Origin: Oryzias latipes
Lineage: Eukaryota; Chordata; Actinopteri; Beloniformes; Adrianichthyidae
Assembly (NCBI RefSeq): GCF_002234675.1
Contig: NC_019866.2
Coordinates: 17,777,311-17,841,310 of the forward strand
Direction: 5' to 3'
DNA length: 64,000 bases
In this document: positions 50,701-62,500 of the stretch, in pieces
Layout of the letters: every line of letters starts with the position of its first letter
How positions within the stretch are numbered: position 1 is the stretch's first letter
Translations under genes and position numbers: made by a program
The notes under the pieces: generated by a model
The model's input: only the letters and a program-made list of their open reading frames with translations
Told to the model about the DNA's origin: nothing
The model's database searches: none

Positions 50701-53700
50701 TCTTCACCCTCCTTTCTGCATTTACATATTCATCAATACATTGTATAAATCCCTGGGCAGGGATAGAAACAGCGCTCTTTCTTTGTGTTCCTGATGTGAG
50801 CCCTGTTTTAATAATAGGCATTCAGGGAAATTGATTGAGCCCGCATATCTGTATTAGAAATATTGTTAGTGTAATAAATCTTTGGTTTGAATTGGAAACT
50901 TCCCGTCTGTGGACTTTTATTCCAACAGGATCTCCACGCTTCAAGGTCCATCCAGGCCAGGACAATTAGACTGAATAACAGCTTTTATCCACAGGCTACT
51001 GAACAGTCCCACCCACCAACCGCCCCCACCCCTCTCCAACCTTCTCATCTGAGTAATTGCCATATCCTGCTCTAACTGTGAACTGAATTGCATTGCTTCA
51101 TATCCCCCGCTTCATATCTCAACAGACTGTATATACTGTACCCCCAAACCTGCTCCACAATAACCATATCCACCTCGAAAATAACTGTGAACTGGACGTC
51201 AAGCTGCTATTGACTTGAATGACATTGAATGTCTTATTTTGTTTAGTCCTTGCTGTGTTTTTGTACTGATGTTGCACTTTGGTTATTTATTCATTGGGTA
51301 TTTATTTGGTAAATGGGAGCCTTCCACACTTTGGAAACAACTAGGGTAATTGTTGATGCTCTAAACGCAATTTCATTGCTCATTAATAAAAATGACAAAT
51401 AAATAATTCTTGGTTCCAAGTTTTTCAACAGAAAACTACGTTTTTTTTTGAAAGGCTTGAATGAACGTACTGGAATGGATGCTGCAGTCATGCCGGCAGC
51501 GACCCCCGTTAGGAAACGGCCAAAATGTAGCATCCACAAGTCCACAGCTCCTGCCAGCAGCATGTACCTGCAACACACATGACACCACATCATGCAAAAC
51601 ACAGACTACAATAAAGTTATGTCATCCTTCATGCTCAAATCTTGTTCGAAACCTCCTTCATTTATTTAATTATGTTCATGTTTTAAAAAGGTAATTAAAA
51701 ACTAAAGTTGTTTTAAGGTTCATTTTAAATAAGAAAAGGCTATTTTAACATTTTTTTAGTTAAACTGAAAAGGAGCTATTAAATCAATTAAAAATGAGTT
51801 ATTTTGTTTTCAGAAATACAAGAAAAGGCTAAACAAAAAAATTCAGTTGGTGGTTTACATCATTTATATGAACCAATGTAATCTTTTTTTAACCTGATTG
51901 GTCTTTTTTTAACCTAAATTGGAATTTTACCCTGAGTTTATTTATTTATTTTTGCAGAGCATCTCCTCTTTAAGGAGCAGATGGATGATGTTTTGAGCAA
52001 AAGTTACCTCAATGCATTTGATTGATGTGTTGCAAAGAGCAAATAAAATCACATAGCTTATGTACACTTGTGTTCTCAATCATTGTCTCTAAAGTTCATC
52101 AGAGTAGAAGAGTTTAGATAGAGCTTAAAATGCAAAACAAACAAATCTACTCTAAGTTTATTCACTGCAAATTAGATGACTACTGAACAACCAGGAGAAA
52201 GTACTAAACACTGAAATAAAAGTACTTCACAAACCTGTTGGTGCTAGAAAATACGTTTCTAGGGTTGTAATGATTCCTCAACTTCATTGATAAATCGAAG
52301 TATGTTCTTACCCAAACAGATCGATCTGTCTGAGGCAAGTTGTTAAAGTTGTTACCATCATAAAATCGATTCAAAATAAAATAAATCCTTTATATTGATC
52401 ATGGAAAATACAATTTTTGGTTTATTTTACTAAAATGTAAAGATGTTGAACAGAATTCGATTCACTATATGTGACATCATGACCAAGCACCAGCACAGCA
52501 GATAAGACACACATGTGATGGCAGCAAAACATGATCAAGCCATCATTACTGTCCACCAAATTGCTATTGCTAATTGCTAATTTCTATGTTTTGGTGAATT
52601 TTCTGAATACTTTGTTTTTGTTATTAATTTTACTGCTGAAAAGCTTGAGAGTTAATGTTAATAAAATTCAGACTTTGCTACACTTTGTTTTGTCCCAGTC
52701 ATTTGTGTTTATTAGTTTGGCCTTAGTTTTGTGACTCCCAGTCACCCGAGTAAAAGACTATGCTGCCATTTTAAACCTCCCAGTTTCTAAATTCTTTATG
52801 TTGCCCATTTATGCCATTTCCCCCCAGATCAGGGATGTAACACTGTTTGACTGAAATATGCTGACATCTACCCAAGAGTGGATGGCACAGCGGACGTCAT
52901 AATGCTGAGCTTCCGTCCAATCAGATCATTGAGCATCATGGCCCCCAGCCCACCAGCCGCTGCACCCAGGGAGTAGATGGAGCCGAACCAAGCAGCTTGT
53001 TCTGTGTCCATCCTGAGCCGAGGGTCTGCATCTGGACTTTTAAGTTTGGGCAGAACTGGAGAGGAATAGACCAAGGAATACCCGAAGTTGAAATTTCCCA
53101 GGACTGCCGAGAACACGGCCAGGAAAAGTCTGGAATTTCTAATCTGAGGGAGGAAACAGAAGGCATCCAATTAAAGTATAAACTTCAGTTCATGAATGTC
53201 CTCACAGAGACGAAGGCTCAATATGATCTATAATTCTGCACATTGGATCCATTTTAACTGAAAACAGACACAATTTCACACATCTACTGAAGATATTTTA
53301 TCATTGTAATTTTTATCACACTAAAATATGCATAAAATGTGCCAAACTGTCAGAAAACCTGCACCAGTTTTAGAGCACACCCTCCTGTGACCATCTTCAG
53401 TAATATTTACATGTTTATATCAAACAAAATCTGAAGAACAAAAGGGATGTCAGTCTGTTCTTGTTCTTTAAATGAGCTAATTAATTAAGTTTGGATATAA
53501 ATATGTGTTTTTGATCAAGAAAACAACAGATGTTTTGTTCTGTCCTGCTTTACCTGGGGGAATTTATTGAACTTTGTCAAATAATTTCATTATTAGTTAA
53601 ACATGAGTTTTCCATCATTTTTCACAGAAAATGACAAGGAAATAAGTGGACAAGAATAATAAAAAAGGAGGACAAGAAAAAAAGCAATGATAGCCAGAAA

Positions 53701-54289
53701 AAAAGCAATGTAGAAAAGGAATTGTCCTCAATTTGTGAAAAGGAAAATGGTGATAGATGAAGTCAAAAACGGGTAAGACTTATGACAAAACCATGATTGT
53801 ACATTTATCATTTATTTATCTGGAATTTTTTTTAATGACCAAATATGGGTTTTTCATGCAGGGTCTGATCTCTTAGGATATGGTTAAAAATTAAACCTTT
53901 TTTCTGTTTAAAAAAAAAAAGAAATTCGTGTGCTCTCATCACTGAAATAGTCTCTCCTTAAAATCATTTTAATTATTTATTGCTATTGTTATTTTGTATT
54001 GGAGAGATTTGTTTTGTGATCTTTATAGGGTATTAGTCTGAAAATCACATCTATTTGTATCTTTATCTGAATTTATCCAATATGAAGTCTGTTTCCTTGT
54101 TTTTTTATAATGGTTGAAACAATATCTTCAAATATCTTTAAAATGGAATCAAACTGTCAAAACATTTGATAAAGCTATAAGAGTTTCACTTTTACCCTAA
54201 ATGCCAACATTGAGTAAAGAATGTGGATTTCTAACCTGAGATCCAGCAGATGTAGCTCTTTCCTTCAGCAGTGCTGTTTCCTCGTCCAT
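44759..54289 (-). CDS. slc2a6: Class III facilitative glucose transporter, SLC2A6 (GLUT6)-like, complete, eight exons
   Basis: Minus-strand exons 54289-54236, 53143-52872, 51567-51471, 48619-48520, 47752-47559, 47468-47293, 47212-46917 and 45087-44759 join in frame: 1518 nt, 505 aa (human GLUT6 is 507). Hexose carrier with 12 membrane helices, acting mainly on lysosomal or other internal membranes. Visible: N-terminal DEETALL, an acidic dileucine sorting motif; GRK after helix 2 (NDLIGRKLS); PSSPR (202-206) after helix 6; [13 protein letters not shown] in helix 7 (Gln272-Gln273); DKAGRK (320-325) after helix 8; NHT glycosylation site (359-361) in the long loop 9, as in class III carriers; [13 protein letters not shown] with Trp407 in helix 10; PETGGRS (473-479) after helix 12. 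Closest to GLUT6 by loop-9 length and sequence, with GLUT8 the alternative. Confidence 0.95.
45600..45700. repeat. Repeat fragment with (TTA)n tail in slc2a6 intron 7
   Basis: GTAAGCGCTTTGAGTGACTT, AAAAGCGCAGATAAATCC and the following ATTATTATT run resemble the tail of a common teleost repeat. A related piece (GAAGGCACCATACAAATAAA) lies near 45880. Confidence 0.6.
45930..46640. other. Unassigned GC-richer block in slc2a6 intron 7
   Basis: About 700 bp of markedly higher GC than the surrounding intron, with repeated GGCCACC/GGCTGCCACC and AATTGGGC words. Probably a repeat, but no inverted ends, direct flanks or coding frame could be assigned. Confidence 0.4.
49555..51290 (+). pseudogene. Decayed L2/Rex-type LINE in slc2a6 intron 3 (antisense to the gene)
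   Basis: From about 49560 the plus strand reads [10 protein letters not shown] (RT palm). An uninterrupted frame from 49658 to 50266 follows with [30 protein letters not shown] (catalytic FADD-type box changed to SADN), [28 protein letters not shown] and [15 protein letters not shown]. After a frameshift come [16 protein letters not shown] and [13 protein letters not shown], up to about 50455. The end of the reading frame ([22 protein letters not shown]) resumes near 50935. The lost Asp, frameshift and insertion show it is inactive. Clade assignment is from recognition. Confidence 0.85.
50456..50930. mobile_element. Unidentified insertion (about 470 bp) splitting the LINE, possible solo LTR
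   Basis: The LINE protein stops making sense after [11 protein letters not shown] and resumes at ASRSIQAR, so the intervening DNA is foreign to it. Near its right end is AATAAATCTTTGGTTTGAAT, followed by TTCCAACA, resembling the polyadenylation signal and CA end of an LTR. A TG start could lie near 50510, but no flanking duplication was found. Confidence 0.4.
52250..52450. repeat. hAT-like repeat fragment, slc2a6 intron 2
   Basis: CTAGGGTTGTAATGATTCCTC, GATAAATCGAAG and GATCGATCTG resemble a widespread fish repeat end. Its partner end is not visible. Confidence 0.4.
53144..54235 (-). other. slc2a6: slc2a6 intron 1
   Basis: AT-rich, with no exon or recognised repeat. It contains a small local duplication (AGCAATGATAGCCAGAAAAAA then AGCAATGTAG) near 53685-53712. 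Confidence 0.6.
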
Positions 54290-55011
54290 CTTACAGCCTG
54301 TCAACTTGAACGTCCTTTTCTGAAGTGGTTTACTGTACCGAAAATAAAATAAAGATAAAACCATGCAATGTTGCAATGTGTTACCAACAAAAAGCAGAAG
54401 AGGGGGAGCCGCTGTGTGATTCCTGGATTAGCACATTCAAACAGAAAAAAGCAGAAGAAGAGGCAAGAACTCCCAAACTAGATGAGTAAATGAGGAAGGT
54501 CAGGGTTTTCTGTTTAATTCTATCAACCATGAGATTCAGAGTTTCACTGTACTATTAGGCTGATTGAGAAGACAATGCAATTTGGCTTTAGTGTAACTAT
54601 TAATCTTTTTGGCACCAATATTGACTCTTAAACAATAACCTTATGGATCCATATGTTAGATTATTTCTTTTAAAATGTTAACTCTTAGTAGTCTGGGGTC
54701 TTTTTGAGCATTTTTACTGCTTTACAGTTAGCTGCTATAATAATTATCCTTTTGTACTTGATATTAGTATTAATAGTACCTCACATTATAATATTTTTGA
54801 TTATGTTACACAATGAACCTCAAACTGTCCAGACAATTCAATTCTGGGTGGTAAATGTCCCCTTTATTATACAGCAAAAATGTTGATCAAATAGTTTGTT
54901 TTATAATAAAATATCAAACATGTAGAGACAAAAAAAGTATAAATCTACAAACAAAGCAACGAAAAGGTCAAAACAATGTGAAAATGTTCAAAATTAATGT
55001 GTGAAATTTTA
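54290..55011. other. slc2a6 upstream region
   Basis: No CpG-rich promoter is apparent. The 5' UTR directly precedes the ATG at 54289, but the transcription start is not recognisable and nothing else is identified. Confidence 0.4.
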
Positions 55012-56029
55012 CAGAGTTTTAGGGCCAGTTTACATTTTTTTGTTTTGACTTTTGTCGTAAATTTGCGAGAAAAAAAAGTCATAACTGTTAAACTACGAGA
55101 AAACGACGATTTTCTTCGAGAAAACAAGTCATAGATTAGTAAAAGGCACCAAAGTTGTCTCTTTATAGGAGCCTAGCAAGATGAAAGATGTGGAGCATTT
55201 GGTGAAGCTTTATTTCCGGATAGATTTCAAAAACAAAGTCCGAATCTGTGAATATCTTTCTAACTTTACCGAACTGAGATTCTGAACCTTTTGGCGACTC
55301 AAAATCAGATTATTGTCAGTGGAGCTGGCTTTCTGGGGTTCGGTGTCATAAAGCGAAGTTTCATATGTAAAATAAGTAGCTCAGAGACACGTTTGGGTGA
55401 AGAGGACTACTACTTTATTTTCTTTTTCATTCACATACCCAGAAGTCCATTTTTCTCCTTACGTCATGAATCTGTCATGCGCAGAACACCAATGTGTAAA
55501 CTGTACATACGCCCCCTCCTCCAGATGAAACGTCCGTTTCAACATTAAACAACAAATATGAATGTAAATAGTCTGTTATATTAGCCTTTGAATGTTGAAA
55601 ATGCCGTAAAGTGCTCCTCAAACGCAAGCGTCACACAGACTTTGAGGTCTTGTCTTTGGAGGAAGAAAGGATGGAAGTGGACAGCTGCAGGGGGAAACCG
55701 ATGGCTTCATGATCATCAACGGGCTGCAGAGATCCTGCAAACCTCCATCAATAAATAAAACATTAATAAATCAAAATCAAGCAAATGAGCTTCCAAACAT
55801 TTCTAACGTTATCAATAAACAATCAGCTCACCTGTTCAATTAAGTTGAGTCAATCTGCTCACTTGTTGCTGCTCTATGCTCACTTCCACTTAAACATAAT
55901 GATTGAACGATTAATCTCGTATATTTGCGTGTTTTTTTCTGGTAAATTTGCGAGGATTTTTTTCTCTTAAATTCACGACTTTAAATCTCGTAATATTAGT
56001 TTTTTGTTTTATGTGGGTCTAAAACTCCG
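55012..56029 (+). mobile_element. Degraded DNA transposon with GTAAATTTGCGAG ends
   Basis: The left end (GAGTTTTAGGGCCAG, then GTCGTAAATTTGCGAGAAAA) and the inverted right end (GAGTTTTAGACCCACAT, then ATTACGAGATTTAAAGTCGTG) form long imperfect inverted repeats with reiterated GTAAATTTGCGAG words. Inside, 55180-55286 opens with an ATG and encodes MKDVEHLVKLYFRIDFKNK, which resembles the start of DDE-integrase-type proteins of fish elements, but stops after about 35 codons. The rest is non-coding or decayed. Family unknown. Confidence 0.55.
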
Positions 56030-56756
56030 TCAAATTCCACTCAGGGTTCCAAGGATTTATTCCAAGGGCTATCACAATAATGTCAGGGCAAAGCTAATGC
56101 CCCCCCCCCCCCCCACACACACTTTCCCTCAAACTCTTGCTTGAGCTGTATTTAGGTGGTTCTGTTCCTGCACTCAGTGTTGGAGTGTAGCTTATGTTCA
56201 GCTTCTTTGGTACTCTGTTGTTGAATTCTATTATGTTGTGGATTTTTCCCACCTAGAGTGGCACTTTTTGTTTTTACGTCAGGGAACAAAACAAAACATG
56301 AAATAGTAATCCAGATCCATTAGAATGTATTTTTTGGGCAACTATGTGAAAAGCTATAACATACAAAATTACAAATATTACTTTATATTTATACTTTATA
56401 TATTACACATTACTCAAAAACCCCAGTAGTTATTCATTTTCTGAAAACATCAGAAGCTGCCAAAATATTGGAAATTATGCAACAACCAGGAAGAGTTGTC
56501 AGGCACATGTGACATTTTTTCTCGCCATTGGAAGATTGAAAAAATTTCCCAATTTAAAAAAACTAACAAAGTTCAAGAAACTCATGGAATTATTTTTCAT
56601 TAACACATGACATTGTTGTAGAAGTGTATTGCATTCAATAAAAAAAATAATCTAAACGTGGGTGTTTTTCATTCTAATTTTCTTAATGAGTAAAGAACCA
56701 CAAACAGGCTAGGACTAACTAAACAGAGAAACAGTTCATACTGGACAATAGACATA

Positions 56757-56985
56757 ATACTTCCCCAAAGTTTGCTGTGTTATGTTTGTGGATAAAGTAG
56801 GAAGAACAAAACAGACTGGTTTATGTGCTCGTCATATCACCAAATGGACCCGGTCATGTATGGACACCTTGGGGCTTTTCAATTATTAATTCACGTTCAT
56901 CTTATAGTTTTCATGATCAGATGAGGGTAGTGCCCAGCCTGTTTGTAATTCTTTTTTTTTTTTTTGTAGAAAATGTTAGAATGAA
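56757..56985 (+). repeat. Dispersed repeat family B, copy 2
   Basis: Matches 22336-22560 in order and orientation (CCAAAGTTTGC, TTATGTTTGTGGATAAAGT, GAACAAAACAGACTG, GTTTTCATG, CAGATGAGG, TTGTAGAAAATGTTAGAA). Confidence 0.7.
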
Positions 56986-57002
56986 ACCCCCCCTGTTTTT
57001 TT

Positions 57003-57800
57003 TCCACCCATCCATCTTCCGCTCATCCGGGACCTGGTTGTGGGGGCAGCAGTCTCAGCAAAAATGCCCAGACCTCCTCTGGGGGGACCAAAAGGCGTTC
57101 CCAGTCCAGAAAGAGATATAGTCTCTCCAGCGCGTCCTCGGTCTTTCTCTGGGACTCTGCCCAGTGGGACATGCCCGGATCACCTCCCCAGGGAGGTGTC
57201 CAGGGAGCATCCCAAATAGATGCTCAAGTCACCCGAACGGGCTCCTCTTAATGTGGAGGAGCAGCTGCTCTACTCCCAGCTCTCTGCAGGGGACCCAGCC
57301 TCTAACTCTAACCCAGTTCTGTTCATAGCCATAAAGACTATGAACAGAACTGGTGATAAAGGGCAGCCCAGCTGGAGTCCAAGATGATCTGAGAACAGGT
57401 CCGACTTACTGCTGGTAATTTATGACCAGGGCTCCTCCTCAGAAACCGGCCAGCCCTCAGTAAGGCTCCTTGGACCCCATACTCCCAGAGCACTCTCTAC
57501 AGGACCCCAGAAGGGATGCGGTCGGACACCTTCCCCAAATCCACAAAACACTAATGGGCTGGATGAGCAAACTCCCCCAAAGCCTCCAGCATCCTAAATA
57601 GAATGTAAAGCTAGTCCACTGTTCCACTACCAGGACGGAAATCGCACTGTTGTTCCTGGATCTGGATCTGAGGTTTTACTTTTAGACGGACTCTTCTCCT
57701 CAGTATCCTGGCATTGACTTCGCCAGGGAGGCTGAGGATTGTGATTTCTCGGTAGTTGAAACACACCCTTCTGCCCCCCCCCCCTCCTGGCATGGCGGTG
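57003..57800 (-). pseudogene. 3' LINE fragment, minus strand
   Basis: The right part on the minus strand encodes NYREITILSLPGEVNARIL and QEQQCDFRPGSGTVD, a reverse-transcriptase block (compare the QCGFRPGRGT motif of fish LINEs). The left part is the C-terminal and 3' end of the same class, reading on the plus strand as CCATCCATCTTCCGCTCATC, GCAGCAGTCTCAGC, GAGATATAGTCTCTCCAGCG and GGGACATGCCCGGATCACC. The middle is deleted (junction near 57330) and frames are broken. Confidence 0.8.
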
Positions 57801-59400
57801 GTGGTGGTGTGTGTGTGTGTGTGTGTGGGGGGGGGGGGGCAGCTCTTCTGGTTGGGTTGGAGCTTGCACTCTCTGTCCCCCCATGCCTACCTGCTCTCTG
57901 GCTTTGGGGGCCCCCCTGGCTATCCTATTTGCTACCGTGGGGGTGTTGGGGGGGATTCTAGCTGCCGCTGCGGTGGCGGCCTTGGTTTGGGGATAACCCA
58001 CCTTCTTTTTACATTCCATCATCCATTTTAGAAGAACATAAACACTCACTTGAGCACAGGTGTTAGCTTACCTTTGCATGATTTAATCAAATATTTCACA
58101 CTAGTTGGTTTGAATGCACAAGTATGTGTGTGTGAACATTATTTCTATTGTGTACATGTTGACAGGTGAACATTTTTGGAGCCAACAGGTATGTTTATAA
58201 CATTTGTGTGTGTGTGTGGACAGGCCCCACCCTTATAGACTTGTATTACATCTGAACCTGACTGTAATGATTATAAACATCCAGCAACTTGTTGCTTTAT
58301 GCTGCTTCAGGGTTTTACCCCCCCCCCCCCCCCCTCTATCATCACCCTACTACCCCCCCTCTCTTAAATCCCTCTCTCTTCTTCCCTCCCTCCTTTTCCG
58401 TCCGGTCCAACACCAAAGATTTTTAAATATGATTAAAATTAATAAAGTTTTCGCCTAGATTACAAAAGGGGTTTATTCAGACATACCTCTGGTTTGTCTG
58501 AAGACTCATAACCCCTGTTGTTAAAGTAAAATATGTCCAACACAAGAGGCCTTCAGCTCTCATCTGTTTGCCCAGCTGTTGGACAGGACAGTTAAAATAA
58601 AATAAAAAAGATGAAGTATATAAGTTAGTTCACACTTAACAGATTATCAGCTTGTGTTTTTTTAAGGCTGGCTGGCTCTTGTAATAATTGCCATATTTTT
58701 CTTTTTTTCATTAGCTAAATACAACCCTGACACGAATTATGAATGTATTAATTCCGGTAATTTCCGTTTACTTCTTGAATGAACATCAATGGAAACTAAA
58801 GAACCTATTTTTCTATTTTTTAAGTGTCACATAAAACTTAACAAAAAACATAGACAAAAATGATTGTATATATTGCATCTGAAGCATAGACTATATGTAT
58901 GATGAAAGAGGAAGAGCTTAGATGAAATACTAAGCTAATTGACAAGACTAATCAAATTTAGTGGAAACCTTCATTAGCCATGTGTCTTGTCTTCTTTTGT
59001 TTTTAAACAGGGCACCTGATGTTTCCTTTGATCGTTTGTCCATTTTCCACAACCTAGAATAGACTTTTTCGTCTGTCAAACACCAAGAGTCAAGAGGAGT
59101 CAGATAATGGAAACAAATTCACTTTGATGCAGACTCTTATTTTTTTCTTTCACTTTACAAAAAATCCAGTGTACCCAAAAGGAAAAGCCACCACTGCAGC
59201 TAGCCCTGGTGAGACTCCTTCTTCAGTTTGACAGCATCGCCACGACAGGCACCAGAGACCTTGCGACCACAACTTCAACCAGCAGCAGAGACAATAGAAA
59301 TCAATATTCACAAAAAAATAGAACAAAGATCATCCCTTCACTAGACTTCTTGAAATAACTTGTTTTTTCTATTAGAAAACTCTTAAAAATGTATGATGTT
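57801..59400. other. Low-complexity and AT-rich DNA upstream of clcn7
   Basis: Contains (GT)n followed by a 13-base G run (57807-57839), a C run of about 17 bases at 58318-58334, a (GT)n run near 58207 and pyrimidine-rich tracts. No exon recognised. Confidence 0.6.
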
Positions 59401-59582
59401 GGATTTCCTGTTAATCACTACAAGTCCCACAAACCAACGCGCCAAACACACTTTTGTCCTTTCACGCGCCCCTTACAAAGCGTCACGAGTTAAACAACTG
59501 ATCATGGGGATATCCGATTTTGGTAGTTAGCCATCAACAACTATCCCTCTATAGTTTGACCTCGTGGTTATTAGCCACCATC
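59400..59582 (+). promoter_or_regulatory. clcn7: clcn7 proximal promoter / 5' UTR
   Basis: Short CpG-richer stretch just before the ATG. GTCACGAG at 59482-59489 is close to the left half of the CLEAR element (GTCACGTGAC) bound by TFEB, which in mammals controls lysosomal genes including CLCN7. No TATA box. Inference from a single imperfect site. Confidence 0.4.
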
Positions 59583-62500
59583 ATGTCAAACATCACAAAG
59601 AAGGTGTCGTGGTCCAGCCGCGGGGATGAACTCGGGCCAGTGGGAGAGGGAACCCCGCTGCTCAACGGATCCGAGCAGCCCAGACACTCCAGACAGGTAC
59701 AGCTAGCTAGCTTAGAGAGGCAAACACCGAATTAACAGCTGTGCTACCCAGAACCAAAGCAACTATTGAACCTAATTTATTTACGAATATAAAATGAAGA
59801 CTGCATGGTTTGTATGATTTTATCGCACGTAATCCTAATATTTTTATGTCATGCTACGCTAATGAGTGGTAATAAATAGCATGACGCTCAGCCTCAGTCA
59901 TAGATACCGTAAAAGTTACGTCAATCGTAAGAAAATAAATTGATTAAAAAATCAAGAAAAGCGATTTTACAGTGGAAATTAGAATGCCAAACACGAAAAG
60001 ACTATTTCATGCTGACGCCTGATTTTTGACCAAATAAAGGGGCCAAAAAAAGACCTTTTTTGATGATGAATTGTGGCTCATCAGCCTAGCTCCTGTAACC
60101 GTCTGTGGTGTTTTTAGTTCTCTGAAGGAGGCAGTTTATTTCAAATAGACAGACTGAGCACGGTGGATTTGGAAGAGGAGATATCGGCAGAAGAGGTAAA
60201 GTCCCAATCTCCAAACGCTGTGTTACTTTCTGCTGCTCCTGTCTGCTGCTTCTATTGGTCACACATGCGGCTGGATATTCTTAGAAACTAGATAAGCAAC
60301 TTCCTGGTCAGTTTGTGAATCAACCTCACATTGTGTCTGGTGTCAAAAAAAGAGAGAGACTGATTTAGATCTGTTGTCAAAATGGAGTTCTAAGGGCGAA
60401 ATTGTTATGCTCATCAAGTGTTAAGATATTAACAAAATAACACGAGTCAGCTGAGAAGGGTGATGCGGGTCATGGCTGACGTCACTCCGCTGTGCATGTT
60501 TGCGAATGGGATTTTGCAAATCACAAAATGTGGCGCATGTTCAAAAATGCACCAATTTTTTGAACAAACATAAGTTATATAAGTAACCAAAGCTTGTTCC
60601 AACTCTGACGTTAAGACCCACTCTGTTAAAAATCATGTTTTGGGTGTTTCCTAGTGGCATTTTTCTGATTATGGACATATAAAGAAAATTATGCTTAAAG
60701 TATTCAAAAGAATCAGGAGCAGACGAAAAAAAATGCTCTTTTAAAAAGATCGTATTTACACTGTGGAAATATCCTTGGAAGACACAGAAGCTCCCTGCTC
60801 GTCCGCGGCATTCTGATGCATCCACGTGTAGACGACTAGATCCAGCCACCTCTTCTTGTTTTCCTCATTTGAGGTCAAAACTGTACAGCTGGATAGCTTC
60901 AATAATGATCGCCATTTTTGTTGCTCTGGTAATGTTAGTGTGGGGTTGTTAGGGGCTGTAAGCTAGCGGGAGAGGGCGTCAACAGAAGGATGTTGAGAAG
61001 CAGGGGTGGACTTACTCGTGCCATCAGTACCGCCCACAACTCAGAGGCGAATTTCTAAGGAATTCCTGCTGCTCTGTAGAATCTGTCACAGAAAATAATT
61101 GTTTTTTTTTTTACTTTCCCCTAAAAACGGCATAATCATAATTAAAAAAAAAAAAAACATTGGGAACAATTTTAAAATAGTTCAAAAAGATGATCCGAGT
61201 GGCAAACTTGCTGGGTGGTCTGATCACGAGGACAAACATTTTATTTCTCATTGAATTTACATCTCAGCTTTTTCCCATACATTTTTGGAAGCAAAAAGGT
61301 GTGGCAGATGCTGTATATTTGTGGTCCAATCGTTTAAAAAACCCTGTTGTCGGAACTGATTAAATTTGTTAGTAGAATCTCAGGAGACATCATTAAAACC
61401 TACATTGTCTTCATTTCCTGCGCTGACAGGAACAGTTAGAAGTCCTTTCTGAATTTCCTGATGGGAATGTGACTCAGATCATGTGAATGTGTGTTTCTGT
61501 AGTCATGGCTGTGTTGTGAGTTGTGCATATGCTTGAGCATGCTTCAAATCAGCTTGCATGCACTGCTCTCATGAACTGGATTTCCCTCTTTCCCCAGCAG
61601 TTCCCCAAAAAGCAAAAAAAAAAAAAAACTTTTTGTGAAACTTGTATGAGTTCATCCTAAATTAGATTTTGTGGAGAAAATGCTGCTGCTTTCCTGCTTG
61701 TCTTTCATTCTACTATTTATTAACACGATCTGCTTTTTCCTTTAAAAAAAAAATCTAAAAAGCTTTTTAAAAGCAGCACTTCTCTATTCATATTTGATCC
61801 AACTGATGCTTCACCTTGCCTTGTGGTGCATGCAGGGTCATAGATCAACTTTGGTGTGTTTCTCTCTGCAGGAGTCGGCACGAGGGCAGCCTAAAGAGAT
61901 CCCACACAATGAGAAGCTCCTGTCACTTAAATATGAGGTGAAACACGTCACCTTGTTCCAAAATAAAAGCTGAAACATTTTGCAATATTACAATTACCAG
62001 CAGATCTTGTTTCATATAAAAAAGGGTTTTGTTGCTTAATTGTTGTAGAGACACAAAAACAAAGAATTTTCTGGAAAAAGAAAGAAAGATGATTTTAAAA
62101 AAAAAGGTGCATTTCTGGTTGTGAAATTCTCTAAATTACTTGCTCTTACTGTGGTCTCCAACCCCGTTGCTCGTGAGCTATTGCCCTGCTTCAGTAATTG
62201 TTAGTCACCTGGGTCAGGTGTGTTCAGTCATTCAGAAACTGGGGTCACTCAATCCAATCAGTAATTACTGAAGCAGGGCTAGCTGTAAAACAAGCAGTGC
62301 AGTAACTCACAAGGAACCGGGTTGGAGACGCAAGTGTGACAATATTTTAAAAAGTTGTGCAACAAGCAAACAAAAAAAAGAAGAGAAATGTGAGAAACTT
62401 CAAGGAATTTGTAATGGGGGGAAAAAAGCTGTGCTTCCCAAAAACAGGAGTGAACAAATGGATGTGCTGAGCAGGTTTCGTTCTGACAAAGGAAAAAAAA

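Noticed and set aside
57627-58049. 140-codon minus-strand frame with His/Pro tract
   Set aside because: Spans a (GT)n/G-run low-complexity tract and runs into a decayed LINE; not a gene.
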